From contig SBGP01000056.1 of assembly GCA_006226595.1 (NCBI GenBank), forward strand, positions 1 through 64,000: a DNA stretch of 64,000 nucleotides, in the 5' to 3' direction. The stretch comes from Deltaproteobacteria bacterium. GTDB lineage: Bacteria; Myxococcota_A; UBA796; GCA-2862545. Of this stretch, positions 1 through 8,087 are shown piece by piece (within the stretch, counting starts at the first letter, position 1; each line of letters opens with the position of its first letter). The notes beneath the pieces are model-generated. The model searched no databases. It saw only the letters and a list, made by a program, of their open reading frames with translations, and was not told where the DNA came from. The position numbers and the translations under genes were made by a program.

Positions 1-108
1 TCGGTATCCGCGTCCGCATCGGTATCCGCGTCCGCATCGGTATCCGCGTCCGCATCGGTATCCGCGTCCGCGTCGGTATCCGCGTCCGCGTCGGTGTCCG
101 CGTCCGCG
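1..108. repeat. 18-bp tandem repeat, six units
   Basis: Six head-to-tail 18-bp units begin at 1, 19, 37, 55, 73 and 91. Units 1-3 are identical and the rest differ by one or two bases (last base a or g, and one t-to-g change). Each unit encodes one D-A-D-A-D-T hexapeptide on the minus strand, so the repeat is a coding minisatellite inside the lipoprotein gene. Near-identity at the DNA level suggests recent expansion, and copy number may vary between strains. Confidence 0.92.
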
Positions 109-209
109 TCGGTCTCGGACTGCGTGTCCGAGTCCAGCGGGGCATCGTCGGCGCCCTCACAGGCGGCGAGCAGCAGGACGAGGGCAAGGCGGGACGGGAA
201 GCTCGACAT
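1..209 (-). CDS. Lipoprotein with Asp-rich tandem-repeat tail (3' end outside window)
   Basis: Only the N-terminal 69 codons lie in the window. The ATG opens a short signal peptide ending in a lipobox-like LLAAC, so the product is probably acylated on that Cys and anchored in the envelope. After a short acidic linker the chain enters a repeat of D-A-D-A-D-T hexapeptides that runs off the window edge. Such Asp-rich spacers follow lipoprotein signals in many delta-proteobacterial surface proteins and usually tether a distal domain, which cannot be seen here. It lies 43 nt downstream of lipA on the same strand and may share its transcript. Function is unknown. Confidence 0.72.
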   Translation of the reverse strand, partial: MSSFPSRLALVLLLAACEGADDAPLDSDTQSETDADADTDADADTDADADTDADADTDADADTDADADT

Positions 210-252
210 CGCCGGAGTATGCGGCCGAGCCGGAGCCTCACGCAAGCGCGCT

Positions 253-1146
253 CTACGCGGAGTCGCGCTTCTCGAGGTACTCGTGGATGAAGTACTCGCC
301 AGCCTTGTAGCTGGAGCGCACGAGCGCACCGCTCGCCACGTAGAGGAAGCCCATCTCCAGACCGAGCGCCTCGTACGCGGCGAACTGGTCGGGATGCACG
401 AACTCCTCGATGTCGATGTGCTTCTTGGTCGGCTGCAGGTACTGGCCGATGGTCAGGAAGTCACAGCCCACCGCACGCAGGTCGCGCATGGTCTTCTCGA
501 CCTCGGCGGGGGTCTCGCCGAGTCCCACCATGATCGACGACTTGGTCATCCGGGTCGGGTCGATCTGCTTGGTGTGCTCGAGCACGTCGAGAGACTGCTT
601 GTAGCCGGCCTTGCGGTCGCGAACCGGGTAGGTCAGGCGCTCGACGGTCTCGACGTTGTGCGCGATGACGTCCGGCTGGGCCATGACCACCTTGAGCAGG
701 TGACCGACGTTGCCCGAGAAGTCCGGGATCAGGACCTCGACGCGCGTGCTCGGGTTGAGCCGACGGATCTCGCTGATGCAGCTCGCGAAGTGCTGCGCGC
801 CGCCGTCCTCGACGTCGTCACGGTCGACGGAGGTGACGACCACGTAGTCGAGCTCCATCTCCTTGATCGCGGTCGCGACGTTGAGCGGCTCGGTCGGGTC
901 GAGGGGCGCGGGACGCTTGAGCGTCTTCACGGCGCAGAAGCGGCAGCCGCGGGTGCAGGTGTCGCCCATGACCATGAAGGTGGCGGTGCCGCCACCCCAG
1001 CACTCCCCGATGTTCGGGCAGCGCGCCTCTTCGCACACGGTCGCCAGGGAGAGCTCGCGAGCGCGCTCCTTGATCTTGGCGTAGCGCGGCGAACCGGGCA
1101 TCTTCACCTTGAGCCAGCTGGGCTTGGCGCGGCGGCGAGGGTCCAT
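253..1146 (-). CDS. lipA: Lipoyl synthase (radical SAM)
   Basis: LipA inserts two sulfur atoms into octanoyl groups on lipoyl carrier proteins of the 2-oxoacid dehydrogenases and the glycine cleavage system, using two 4Fe-4S clusters. Both cluster motifs are present: Cys38, Cys43 and Cys49 (CX4CX5C, auxiliary cluster) and Cys64, Cys68 and Cys71 (CX3CX2C, radical SAM cluster). The C-terminal R-S-S-Y motif, whose serine ligates the auxiliary cluster in the family, is kept. The length of 297 aa is normal. The ATG at 1146 is preferred over an in-frame codon 13 residues upstream because GCAGGAGA sits at ribosome-binding distance. The enzyme is cytoplasmic. lipB is not adjacent. Confidence 0.97.
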   Translation of the reverse strand: MDPRRRAKPSWLKVKMPGSPRYAKIKERARELSLATVCEEARCPNIGECWGGGTATFMVMGDTCTRGCRFCAVKTLKRPAPLDPTEPLNVATAIKEMELDYVVVTSVDRDDVEDGGAQHFASCISEIRRLNPSTRVEVLIPDFSGNVGHLLKVVMAQPDVIAHNVETVERLTYPVRDRKAGYKQSLDVLEHTKQIDPTRMTKSSIMVGLGETPAEVEKTMRDLRAVGCDFLTIGQYLQPTKKHIDIEEFVHPDQFAAYEALGLEMGFLYVASGALVRSSYKAGEYFIHEYLEKRDSA

Positions 1147-1256
1147 GAGATTCTCCTGCGAAAGCGAGATCGCCAGGTAACCCACCGTCAGGAGTGGTCA
1201 CCGTCACTTTCCGCCAACAGCGTGGCGCTTAGCTTGCCCTCGTCACTGGAGGACTC

Positions 1257-1949
1257 GTGTTTCTCGACCCGCTCTACATGATCGTCATGGCCATCGGCGC
1301 CGTGCTCTCCTTCGGCGCACAAGCCTGGGTGAAGGCGGCGTTTGCCAAGTGGAGCCAGGTCCCGACGGGCCGGGGCATGACCGGTCGCGACGTGGCACAG
1401 GCCATCCTCGACGCCGAGGGCATTCGCGGCGTGCGCATCGAGCAGGTCGGCGGCATGCTCTCCGACCACTACGACCCGCGCGGCAAGGTGCTCCGCCTGT
1501 CCCCCGACGTATACGGCGGCCGCACCGTCGCTTCCGCGGGAATCGCCGCCCACGAGGTCGGCCACGCGCTCCAGGACGCCCACGGCTTCCTGCCGATGCG
1601 CTTTCGCCAGGTCATGGTGCCCGTGGCGAACCTCGGTACCCAGGCGGGTATCTGGCTCGTCATCCTCGGTGCCGTGATCGGCTGGAGCGGGCTCTCCACC
1701 CTCGGCGTACTCCTCTTCGGCGGCTTCGTGCTGTTCACCATCGTCACGCTTCCCGTCGAGCTTGACGCCAGCTGGCGTGCCCGCAAGGTCCTCGAGACCC
1801 ACCGCCTGCTCGACGGTCAGGAGCTGTCTGGCGTCACCCGCATCCTCACCGCTGCAGCCGCGACCTACCTGGCGGCGGCGACGACCGCGGTGCTCCAGCT
1901 CATCTACTGGGCCTACCGCGCCGGTCTCATCGGTGGCCGCCGCGACTGA
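1257..1949 (+). CDS. YugP-type membrane zinc metallopeptidase
   Basis: A 230-aa integral membrane protein with the organisation of the YugP family (PF04298). An N-terminal membrane helix (about 5-25) precedes a soluble segment with the zinc site HEVGH at 99-103. Two or three further hydrophobic segments follow, with a conserved acidic PVELDAS stretch that probably supplies the third zinc ligand. The GTG start is supported by GGAGG four bases upstream. The stop overlaps the next gene's ATG by one base (TGATG), so the two are probably translationally coupled. The gene is divergent from lipA across a 110-nt gap. Family substrates are poorly known, so a role in membrane protein turnover is inference. 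Confidence 0.88.
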   Translation: MFLDPLYMIVMAIGAVLSFGAQAWVKAAFAKWSQVPTGRGMTGRDVAQAILDAEGIRGVRIEQVGGMLSDHYDPRGKVLRLSPDVYGGRTVASAGIAAHEVGHALQDAHGFLPMRFRQVMVPVANLGTQAGIWLVILGAVIGWSGLSTLGVLLFGGFVLFTIVTLPVELDASWRARKVLETHRLLDGQELSGVTRILTAAAATYLAAATTAVLQLIYWAYRAGLIGGRRD

Positions 1950-2857
1950 TGGCCGAGTGGCACGCCGACACGTCGATCGACGTGGACCGGGCCAGGGACC
2001 TGCTCGCCAGGCACCTGCCCCGGTTCGCGGGCGCCGAGGTCCTGCCGTTCGGTGAGGGCTGGGACAACGCGGCCTTCCTCGTGGGCGGACAGTGGGTGTT
2101 CCGCTTTCCGCGCCGCAAGCTCGGCGGCGCCCTGATGCACGGCGAGCTCGCCGTACTCGCGCGACTTCCCGCCCTCGGCCTGCCCATCCCGCGGCCCGAG
2201 CACGTTGTCGCCGACCCGGACGACTACCCCTACCCGTTCGCCGGCTACCGCCTGCTTCCGGGCGTGTGCGGCGAGGAGGGCGCGCCCCCTCCGGCTTCGC
2301 GAACCATCGCCCGCGAACTCGGCGACTTCCTGGCCCGGCTGCACCGGTCGCCCCTCCCCGAGGGACTGCCCGCGGACACGCTGAACCGCGCCGACCTCGA
2401 GGGCCGCGCCGCGCGGCTTCGCGAGCGTCTGCCCGCGGCTCGCGCCCTGGCCCCGGACCTGCCGTGGACCCAGGCCGAGCGGCTCCTCGAGGGCATCGCC
2501 GACCATCCGCCTCCCGCGCTCCGCTGCGTCGTTCATGGCGATCTGTACCCGCGTCACGTGCTCGTCGAGCACGACCGGGTCACCGGCGTCATCGACTGGG
2601 GCGACGTGCATGGCGGCGATCCCAGCGGCGACCTGTCCATCGGCTGGACGTGGTTCGATGCCGCCGGCCGCACCGCCCTGTTCGCGGCCTACCGAGAGGC
2701 CGGAGGGCCCGTCGACCCCGCCCGGCTGGCCCCACGCGCGCGGTTCCGGGCGCTGCAGTACGGCGTATTCCTGCTTCCCTACGCCGAGGAGGCCGAAGAC
2801 CTCGGGATGCGGGCCATCGCGGTGCACGCCATCACCCAGTGCGCGATGCCTGGCTGA
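1949..2857 (+). CDS. APH-fold small-molecule kinase (aminoglycoside phosphotransferase family)
   Basis: A 302-aa protein with the protein-kinase-like APH fold (PF01636). The N-lobe shows G-E-G-W-D-N-A then W-V-F-R-F-P-R, where the first Arg of the second stretch takes the usual ATP-lysine region. The catalytic loop reads HGDLYPRH, with His where most members have Asn, and the metal-binding segment is VIDWGDV. An HGDLxxxH loop occurs in a recognised subgroup, so the protein is probably active. It is translationally coupled to the upstream zinc peptidase. Nothing in the context points to antibiotics, so a resistance role should not be assumed; choline, homoserine or sugar-like substrates are equally possible. 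Confidence 0.87.
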   Translation: MAEWHADTSIDVDRARDLLARHLPRFAGAEVLPFGEGWDNAAFLVGGQWVFRFPRRKLGGALMHGELAVLARLPALGLPIPRPEHVVADPDDYPYPFAGYRLLPGVCGEEGAPPPASRTIARELGDFLARLHRSPLPEGLPADTLNRADLEGRAARLRERLPAARALAPDLPWTQAERLLEGIADHPPPALRCVVHGDLYPRHVLVEHDRVTGVIDWGDVHGGDPSGDLSIGWTWFDAAGRTALFAAYREAGGPVDPARLAPRARFRALQYGVFLLPYAEEAEDLGMRAIAVHAITQCAMPG

Positions 2858-2916
2858 CAGGCCCGGAAGCTCCGAGGATCCGCTGGTATGCTCGCCCGCA
2901 GCACTTGGAGGTGCCC

Positions 2917-3582
2917 TTGCGTCGGATTTCCCTTGTCACCGCGGCCGCGGTGGTGACCTCGTTCCTCCTCGCGTGTGGGGGCGGCGGTCTGGGCAGCAGC
3001 GCCAGCCAGCGCGCACAGGACCTGTGTACGCACCTCAACGGCGAGCACGAGGGCAAGTGGAACCCCGGCGTCTCGTGCCAGGCCGTGGGTGTGGGTACCA
3101 AGCCCGTCGCCCAGGGCATCCAGGTCGAGGTCATCTCGGTGAAGAAGATCGTCGGCAAGGACAGCCTGCCGGAGATCCAGAACTCGACCGAGCGCGCCAA
3201 GTTCTCCAAGGTGAAGAACAACGCCCTCGCCATCGAGATCGAGTACACGAACACAACGCCGGTGAAGTCCGGGGTCGAGGCCCGAGTCGGCCTTCACACC
3301 GCGGGCGGCGACCTCGTGTTCACCTCGCCGTACAACTCGAAGACGCTCATCGCCGAGGCTGGCGACGGCTACGTCCACCTGTGGGACGACCCGAAGCTCG
3401 GACCCTCGCAGTCCAAGCGCAGCATCCACGTGATCGCGCTGCCCGCCGGCGACGAGGAGGGCAGCGTGCTCCAGGTCTTCGGCATGGAAGAGCGCGTGGA
3501 CGAGAAGGACCCGCGCGGCCGCAAGAAGGACTTCTACACGGACTTCTACATCCTGGATCTGCCGCCGATCGAGGGGCTGTAG
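2917..3582 (+). CDS. Putative lipoprotein of unknown function
   Basis: I do not recognise this protein. Of several possible starts, the TTG at 2917 is best because GGAGG lies five bases upstream. It yields 221 aa beginning MRRISLVTAAA, a hydrophobic core and a lipobox with Cys20 followed by a Gly run. The rest is a single soluble domain of about 190 residues with alternating hydrophobic strands, which suggests an Ig-like or DUF4352-like beta fold, but this is only an impression. A GTG at 2911 would be an alternative start. It ends three bases before the convergent LysR gene. Probably an envelope lipoprotein. Confidence 0.7.
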   Translation: MRRISLVTAAAVVTSFLLACGGGGLGSSASQRAQDLCTHLNGEHEGKWNPGVSCQAVGVGTKPVAQGIQVEVISVKKIVGKDSLPEIQNSTERAKFSKVKNNALAIEIEYTNTTPVKSGVEARVGLHTAGGDLVFTSPYNSKTLIAEAGDGYVHLWDDPKLGPSQSKRSIHVIALPAGDEEGSVLQVFGMEERVDEKDPRGRKKDFYTDFYILDLPPIEGL

Positions 3583-3585
3583 GCC

Positions 3586-4476
3586 TCAGCTCGCGAACGC
3601 GGCGAGGTGGTCGCGCAGCCAGCGGTGGGCGGGCTCCGCGTCCATGCGCTGGTGCCACACGAGGCTCACCGCAAACCCGGGCAGGTCCAGCGGCGGCTCG
3701 ACAATCGCGAGCTGTCCGCGGGTCTGCAGGGACTCGGCGACGCGCCGTGGCAGCGTGAGCACGAGGTCCGTGCCCTCGAGCAGCGAGGGTGCGGCGAGGA
3801 AGTAGCGCACCCGAGCCGCGACACGCCGAGAGCGACCGAGCTTGGCGAGCTCGTCGTCGACCACGCCAGTTCCGGAGCCCGTCGGCGAGATCAGCGCGTG
3901 GGGAAGCGCACAGTAGGCGTCGAGGTCGAGGGCCTCGCGGGCGGGGTGCGCGGCACACACCATGCACACGAAGTCGTCGCGGAACAGCGCCCGCGCGCGC
4001 AGGTCGGTGCGCGGCGGCGGCCGCACGTCGAGGGCGAGGTCGAGCTCACCGGTCTGCAGCACCTCGGCGAGGCGCCCCACCGGCACCGGTCGCACATCCA
4101 GATCCAGTCCGGGCGCCTGACTGCGCAGAACCCGGAGCAGACCCGGCATGACGATCATCGCGAAGGCGTCGGGCATGCCCAGGCTGAACGTGCCCGCGGC
4201 CGAGGAAGGCTCGAAGTCGGGCGCGGCCAGCGCGACCTCGAGGTCGTGGAGGGCCCGCCGCAGCGGAACCCGCAGGGCCTCGGCCCGAGGCGTCGGCTGC
4301 ATTCGACCTCCTGCGCGCACGAACAGCGGATCGTCCAGTGCCTCGCGCAGCCCTCGTAGGGTGTGGCTGAGTGCGGACTGGCTGACCGCGAGGCGCTCGG
4401 CGGTCCGGGTGACGCTTCCGAGCTCGAGCAGCAGGTCGAGCGCGCGCAGCTGATGCAGCGTGAGGTGGTCGAGCAT
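3586..4476 (-). CDS. LysR-family transcriptional regulator
   Basis: A 296-aa LysR-type regulator. The N-terminal winged helix (about 1-60) shows the typical LGSVTRTAERLAVSQSALSH segment and then a linker helix. The rest is a two-lobed periplasmic-binding-protein-like effector domain. The ATG at 4476 has AGGTGG five bases upstream; a GTG three codons further up is possible but lacks spacing. It is transcribed divergently from an NmrA-like reductase gene, the usual LysR arrangement, and a perfect inverted repeat lies in the gap. It probably controls that gene and itself. The effector cannot be deduced. Confidence 0.92.
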   Translation of the reverse strand: MLDHLTLHQLRALDLLLELGSVTRTAERLAVSQSALSHTLRGLREALDDPLFVRAGGRMQPTPRAEALRVPLRRALHDLEVALAAPDFEPSSAAGTFSLGMPDAFAMIVMPGLLRVLRSQAPGLDLDVRPVPVGRLAEVLQTGELDLALDVRPPPRTDLRARALFRDDFVCMVCAAHPAREALDLDAYCALPHALISPTGSGTGVVDDELAKLGRSRRVAARVRYFLAAPSLLEGTDLVLTLPRRVAESLQTRGQLAIVEPPLDLPGFAVSLVWHQRMDAEPAHRWLRDHLAAFAS

Positions 4477-4489
4477 GGGCTCCACCTAA

Positions 4490-4507
4490 CATGAGAACAG
4501 TCTCATG
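4490..4507. promoter_or_regulatory. Inverted-repeat operator candidate for the LysR regulator
   Basis: CATGAGA-ACAG-TCTCATG is a perfect 7-bp dyad with a 4-bp spacer, 13 bp upstream of the LysR start and 74 bp upstream of the NmrA-like gene. LysR regulators bind dyads in divergent promoters, so this is the natural site. The assignment is positional. Confidence 0.5.
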
Positions 4508-4580
4508 ACTGAATGAAAAAGGCCCATTGGGCTCATGAACGAGGCGTGGGTATTTCCTGGGCACCGAAAGGAGAAAGCCC

Positions 4581-5423
4581 ATGTCTTCCACCGTCCTCGT
4601 CCTCGCCTCCACCGGAACCACCGGCACCGCCACCGTGCGCCACCTGCTCGCCGCCGGCGCCACCGTGCGCGGCGCGACCCGCGACCCGAGCCGCGCCCCG
4701 AAGGACACCGTGCCCACGCTGTTCGACTGGGACGACCGCGGCACCTGGGGTCCCGCACTCGACGGCGTCGACGCGGTGTACCTCGTGAACCCCGCGTACC
4801 GACCCGACGAAGTCGCGCTGGCCACCGCGCTGGTCGATGCCGCCAAGGCTGCCGGCGTGCGCAAGATCGTGAAGCTGTCGGCGATGGGCGTCGAGCACTT
4901 CCCGGAGTCCACGCATCGCCAGGTCGAGCTGTACATCGAGAACAGTGGCCTGCAGTGGGTCCACCTGCGGCCGACCTTCTTCATGGAGAACTTCGCGACC
5001 TTCTACGGCGGTCCGATCAAGGCCGAGGGCGCGATCTACCTGCCCGCAGGCGACGGCAAGACCCCGTTCATCGCGAGCACCGACATCGGAGCCTCCGCGG
5101 CCAAGGCCCTGCTCGGCGACGACAGCGGCGAAGCCTGGACCCTGACCGGCCCCGAGCTGCTCGACCACGCCGAGGTCGCCGAGAAGCTGACCGACGCGCT
5201 TGGCAAGCCCGTCCGCTACATCGACGTGCCCGAGCAGGGCTGGGCAAGCAGCCTCCAGGAAGCCGGCATGCCCCCCCTCGCCATCGACGTGCTCGTCGGC
5301 CTGTACCAGGGCGTTCGCGCCCACGCCTTCGAGCAGGTCACCGACACCGTTCCCGCGGTGCTGGGCCGGTCGCCGGTCGGCTTCGACCAGTGGAGCCGCG
5401 ACCACAAGGACGCGTGGCAGTAG
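4581..5423 (+). CDS. NmrA-like NAD(P)-binding oxidoreductase (atypical SDR)
   Basis: A 280-aa Rossmann-fold protein of the NmrA/atypical short-chain dehydrogenase group. The N-terminal nucleotide-binding loop reads ASTGTTGTATV instead of the classical TGxxGxxG. It is followed by an R-D-P-S-R segment that would favour NADPH, and a middle V-K-L-S-A-M strand typical of the family. There is no YxxxK catalytic pair, as in NmrA-type members that act as reductases of quinone-like substrates or as redox sensors. AAGGAG lies at good distance from the ATG. Expression is probably governed by the divergent LysR gene, which suggests an inducible detoxification role (inference). Confidence 0.9.
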   Translation: MSSTVLVLASTGTTGTATVRHLLAAGATVRGATRDPSRAPKDTVPTLFDWDDRGTWGPALDGVDAVYLVNPAYRPDEVALATALVDAAKAAGVRKIVKLSAMGVEHFPESTHRQVELYIENSGLQWVHLRPTFFMENFATFYGGPIKAEGAIYLPAGDGKTPFIASTDIGASAAKALLGDDSGEAWTLTGPELLDHAEVAEKLTDALGKPVRYIDVPEQGWASSLQEAGMPPLAIDVLVGLYQGVRAHAFEQVTDTVPAVLGRSPVGFDQWSRDHKDAWQ

Positions 5424-6680
5424 TCACTCGGTGAGGTGCGTCGCCACGGCCCGGTCGGGTCCGAGGTGCGCGCGAAGCAGCGCCTCGACCTCGCCGATTG
5501 TCGCGGGCTCCTGCTCCGGCAGGTGACCGAGCTGACCGAAGTCGCGTCCCTCGCGACGCGCCCTTCCGTCCGCCTGCCACGAGGCGGACGCCAGCTGAGC
5601 CAAGCGCTGCCGGGCCCAGTCCCGATGCACCGCCTCGAGGTGGACCTCGACCGCCCGCTTTCTCGGCATCTTCCCGAGCAGGCGGGCGGTTCGCGCTTTG
5701 CGGCCACGAACCTCGCTTCGGCACACCAGCGTAGAGGCCGCGAGACCGAGCTCGATGGCGCACTCCGGGGCCAGTCGGCGCGAGCGCGCCAGCTCCCGCT
5801 CCACGACCACTCGCACGCCTTGCAGCGCCGCGGGTGAGGCCTGTCCGACACCCGGAAGGCTCCACGCCACGGCGACGCTCGTCGGATCGTCGACGGTGTC
5901 GCCGACCCAGCGATGCTCGGGCACGACCACCCGCGCCTGAACCTCCTCGGGCTCGGGGAGGGCCGCCGGCGCGCCGAACATCTCGGCGAACACGTCGACC
6001 ACCTGGTCGCGAGCGGACTCATCGAGGGCGCCGAGCACGACCGTTGCCGTGTTCGCGGGTCGGTACAGCTCACGCGCCGCCCCCCGGGCCTCGGCGAGGC
6101 TCACGGGCCGCAGCGGGCTCGGGTGCGCCGGGTGGCCCTCGGGGTACATCGCCGCCAGCACCGGCTGCGCCCACGTCTCGCCCGACTCCATCCGCACCCA
6201 GGGCACGTCCACCGCCTGGAGCAACTCCCACTCGCGGGCGCTGACCCGGCTCTCGGACGCGGTGAGCCGTGCCTGCTCCAGGGTGAGCAGCACTTCGAGG
6301 CTCGTCAGCGGGCCGACCGCGATGAACAGCGTGCCCTCGGGTCCGACGACGGCCTCGCTGGCTGCGCCGACCTGGCCGTAGGCATCGCGCACGCGGGTAC
6401 CGAAGCCGAGGTCGCGGGAGTACCAGAGCTCCGCCGCGGCAATCGACGCCGACGGCTCGCCCCCCGAGACCCAGCTCACCACGGTGATCGCGCCCTCGCC
6501 GGTGTCGCGGACGAGCAGGCGAAAGCCGTTGTCGAAGCTGGCTTCACGCGTGGCGACCTCGACCTCGTCGAAGCGAGGTGCCGAGTCCGGCGGGGGCTCG
6601 AAGGCGAGCGCGAGTGTGGCGAACAGCGTGAGGATGCGGCCTCCGGGCCTCTCAGTGCGCTGGCCCGACCCCGGGTTCAT
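5424..6680 (-). CDS. M16-like exported protein lacking the zinc-binding motif
   Basis: A 418-aa protein with an N-terminal Arg-rich stretch and hydrophobic segment (a signal peptide, cleavage after A-L-A). The body follows the M16 peptidase half-barrel: an FDNGFRLLVRD strand, a W-V-S-G-G strand, and later HPAHPSPLRPVSLAEAR and ELYRPANTATVVLGALD, which match the Y-x-P-x-N-A-T-x-V-V-G hallmark. Where HxxEH should stand, around residues 65-80, the sequence is A-A-A-E-L-W-Y-S-R-D, so zinc ligands are absent. It is therefore likely a non-catalytic partner subunit. M16 proteins often act as active/inactive pairs, but no active partner is adjacent. A GTG 19 codons upstream is an alternative start. 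Confidence 0.72.
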   Translation of the reverse strand: MNPGSGQRTERPGGRILTLFATLALAFEPPPDSAPRFDEVEVATREASFDNGFRLLVRDTGEGAITVVSWVSGGEPSASIAAAELWYSRDLGFGTRVRDAYGQVGAASEAVVGPEGTLFIAVGPLTSLEVLLTLEQARLTASESRVSAREWELLQAVDVPWVRMESGETWAQPVLAAMYPEGHPAHPSPLRPVSLAEARGAARELYRPANTATVVLGALDESARDQVVDVFAEMFGAPAALPEPEEVQARVVVPEHRWVGDTVDDPTSVAVAWSLPGVGQASPAALQGVRVVVERELARSRRLAPECAIELGLAASTLVCRSEVRGRKARTARLLGKMPRKRAVEVHLEAVHRDWARQRLAQLASASWQADGRARREGRDFGQLGHLPEQEPATIGEVEALLRAHLGPDRAVATHLTE

Positions 6681-6826
6681 AGCCTGCCACGCACAGCCTC
6701 CGCACAAGGGGGACAGCTTGTGACCCGGGTCCCGCACCGGCCGAGGATCCCGGTGAGGCCCTGCAATGCACGGCGCTGCCCATCGCCCCGTGCCCGCGTC
6801 TGTAGAATCCGCCCTGGGAGGAGCCC

Positions 6827-8029
6827 ATGCGTTGGCTGTTCACTGCCGACAGCGACCGGAGCGAGCGCAAGCGCCGAGAGGCCGTCGAAGCGCGCATCGC
6901 CACGCTGTGGGCCGCCTTCGCCGACGCGGCGGACCACCTCGCGCTCGTCGTCGACGGCAAGGATGCCTGGGATCCCACCGACTGGATGAATCAGCTGGTG
7001 TGGCCGATCGAGGCCGGCATCATCTGGGAGATCGGACGGCTTCCCAGCGGAGAGTGCGAGCTGGTTCTCACCGCCGAGGCCACGCACAGCCTTCGTCCGC
7101 TCATCGACTTCGTCGTGGCTCGGGCGCCGGCCATTCCCGGGTGGAAGATCGCCACGTGGCGCGAGCCCGCCACCGCCGCGAAGGCGAACCAGCTGTTCTC
7201 GGCCCGCGCGGGCTTCTCGCTCGACGAGCTGCGCTTCGAGGCGCGACCGGGCGACCACCGCCGGCTCGACCTGTCGTTCTACTGCGACAAGCTCACCCCC
7301 GGCGACGCCAAGCACGCGCGGCTCGCCGGGTTCGCCACCGAGCTGATGCTCGGCGAGCGCGAGTTCTACCGGTGGGTCGGCGACATCCGCATCGACGAAT
7401 CCGAGTCGGACGAACCGAGCTTCATCGGCCGCTTCTTCACGAAGAGCAGTCGCCAGGGACGCGCGATGTCCGAGCTCGGACGGGCCCTCGCGGCCCATCG
7501 AAACGACCAGCGTCAGCGGCGCGTCGAGCTCTCCAACCTGTGGAACCAGCCGTGGGCCGAGCGTGACTACCGCACCCAGGAAGCCGAGGACTACTCGGGC
7601 CACGCGGACATGTACGCGGCGAAGACGCCGCTGCCCGAGGTCTGGGACGCCGCCTACTCGCCCGAGCCGTTCTTCTCCGAGTGCTTCGCGTCCGCGCACT
7701 TCTGCTACCTGAAGGTCGACAACCAGGGCGACGCACGCAGCCAGCTGCAGTCCGCGGAAGCGATGGCCGGAGTCCTGCAGGAGACGCTCGCCATGCGAGG
7801 ACTCGGCGGCGTCACCGGCGTGGGCGAGGGACGGCGCTACCACTACGTGGACCTGGCGCTCGACGACGTGGCCAAGGGCATCGACGTGATTCGCGACCTG
7901 CTCCAGCCGGCAAACCCGCACCTGCGCAGCTGGCTGCTGTTCCACGACGCCGAGTGGGCCGACGAGTGGATTGGCCTGTTCGAGGAGTCGCCTCCGCCGC
8001 CCAGCTGGGCCGGCACGGTCGGCGGTTGA
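6827..8029 (+). CDS. Conserved hypothetical soluble protein
   Basis: I do not recognise this 400-aa protein. It has no signal peptide or membrane helix and should be cytoplasmic. The N-terminal 120 residues (D-W-M-N-Q-L-V-W-P, then A-P-A-I-P-G-W-K-I-A-T-W-R-E-P) resemble a segment I associate with uncharacterised proteins of the DUF695 neighbourhood, but this is weak recall. The second half is rich in Trp, Tyr and acidic residues. A strong GGGAGGAG lies before the ATG. The next gene starts 58 nt downstream on the same strand. No function is proposed. Confidence 0.75.
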   Translation: MRWLFTADSDRSERKRREAVEARIATLWAAFADAADHLALVVDGKDAWDPTDWMNQLVWPIEAGIIWEIGRLPSGECELVLTAEATHSLRPLIDFVVARAPAIPGWKIATWREPATAAKANQLFSARAGFSLDELRFEARPGDHRRLDLSFYCDKLTPGDAKHARLAGFATELMLGEREFYRWVGDIRIDESESDEPSFIGRFFTKSSRQGRAMSELGRALAAHRNDQRQRRVELSNLWNQPWAERDYRTQEAEDYSGHADMYAAKTPLPEVWDAAYSPEPFFSECFASAHFCYLKVDNQGDARSQLQSAEAMAGVLQETLAMRGLGGVTGVGEGRRYHYVDLALDDVAKGIDVIRDLLQPANPHLRSWLLFHDAEWADEWIGLFEESPPPPSWAGTVGG

Positions 8030-8087
8030 CCGGCGCTCGCCGCGTGAAAGCTCGGAGACAACCCGCGCGACGGGCTATGATCCGCTC

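Noticed and set aside
1-108. CRISPR array at the left edge
   Set aside because: The units are directly adjacent, 18 bp long and without spacers, and they encode an Asp-rich stalk in frame with a lipoprotein signal.
1949-2857. Antibiotic-resistance aminoglycoside kinase
   Set aside because: The fold fits APH, but the family has many other substrates and the gene sits with a housekeeping-type peptidase, with no mobile element or other resistance gene.
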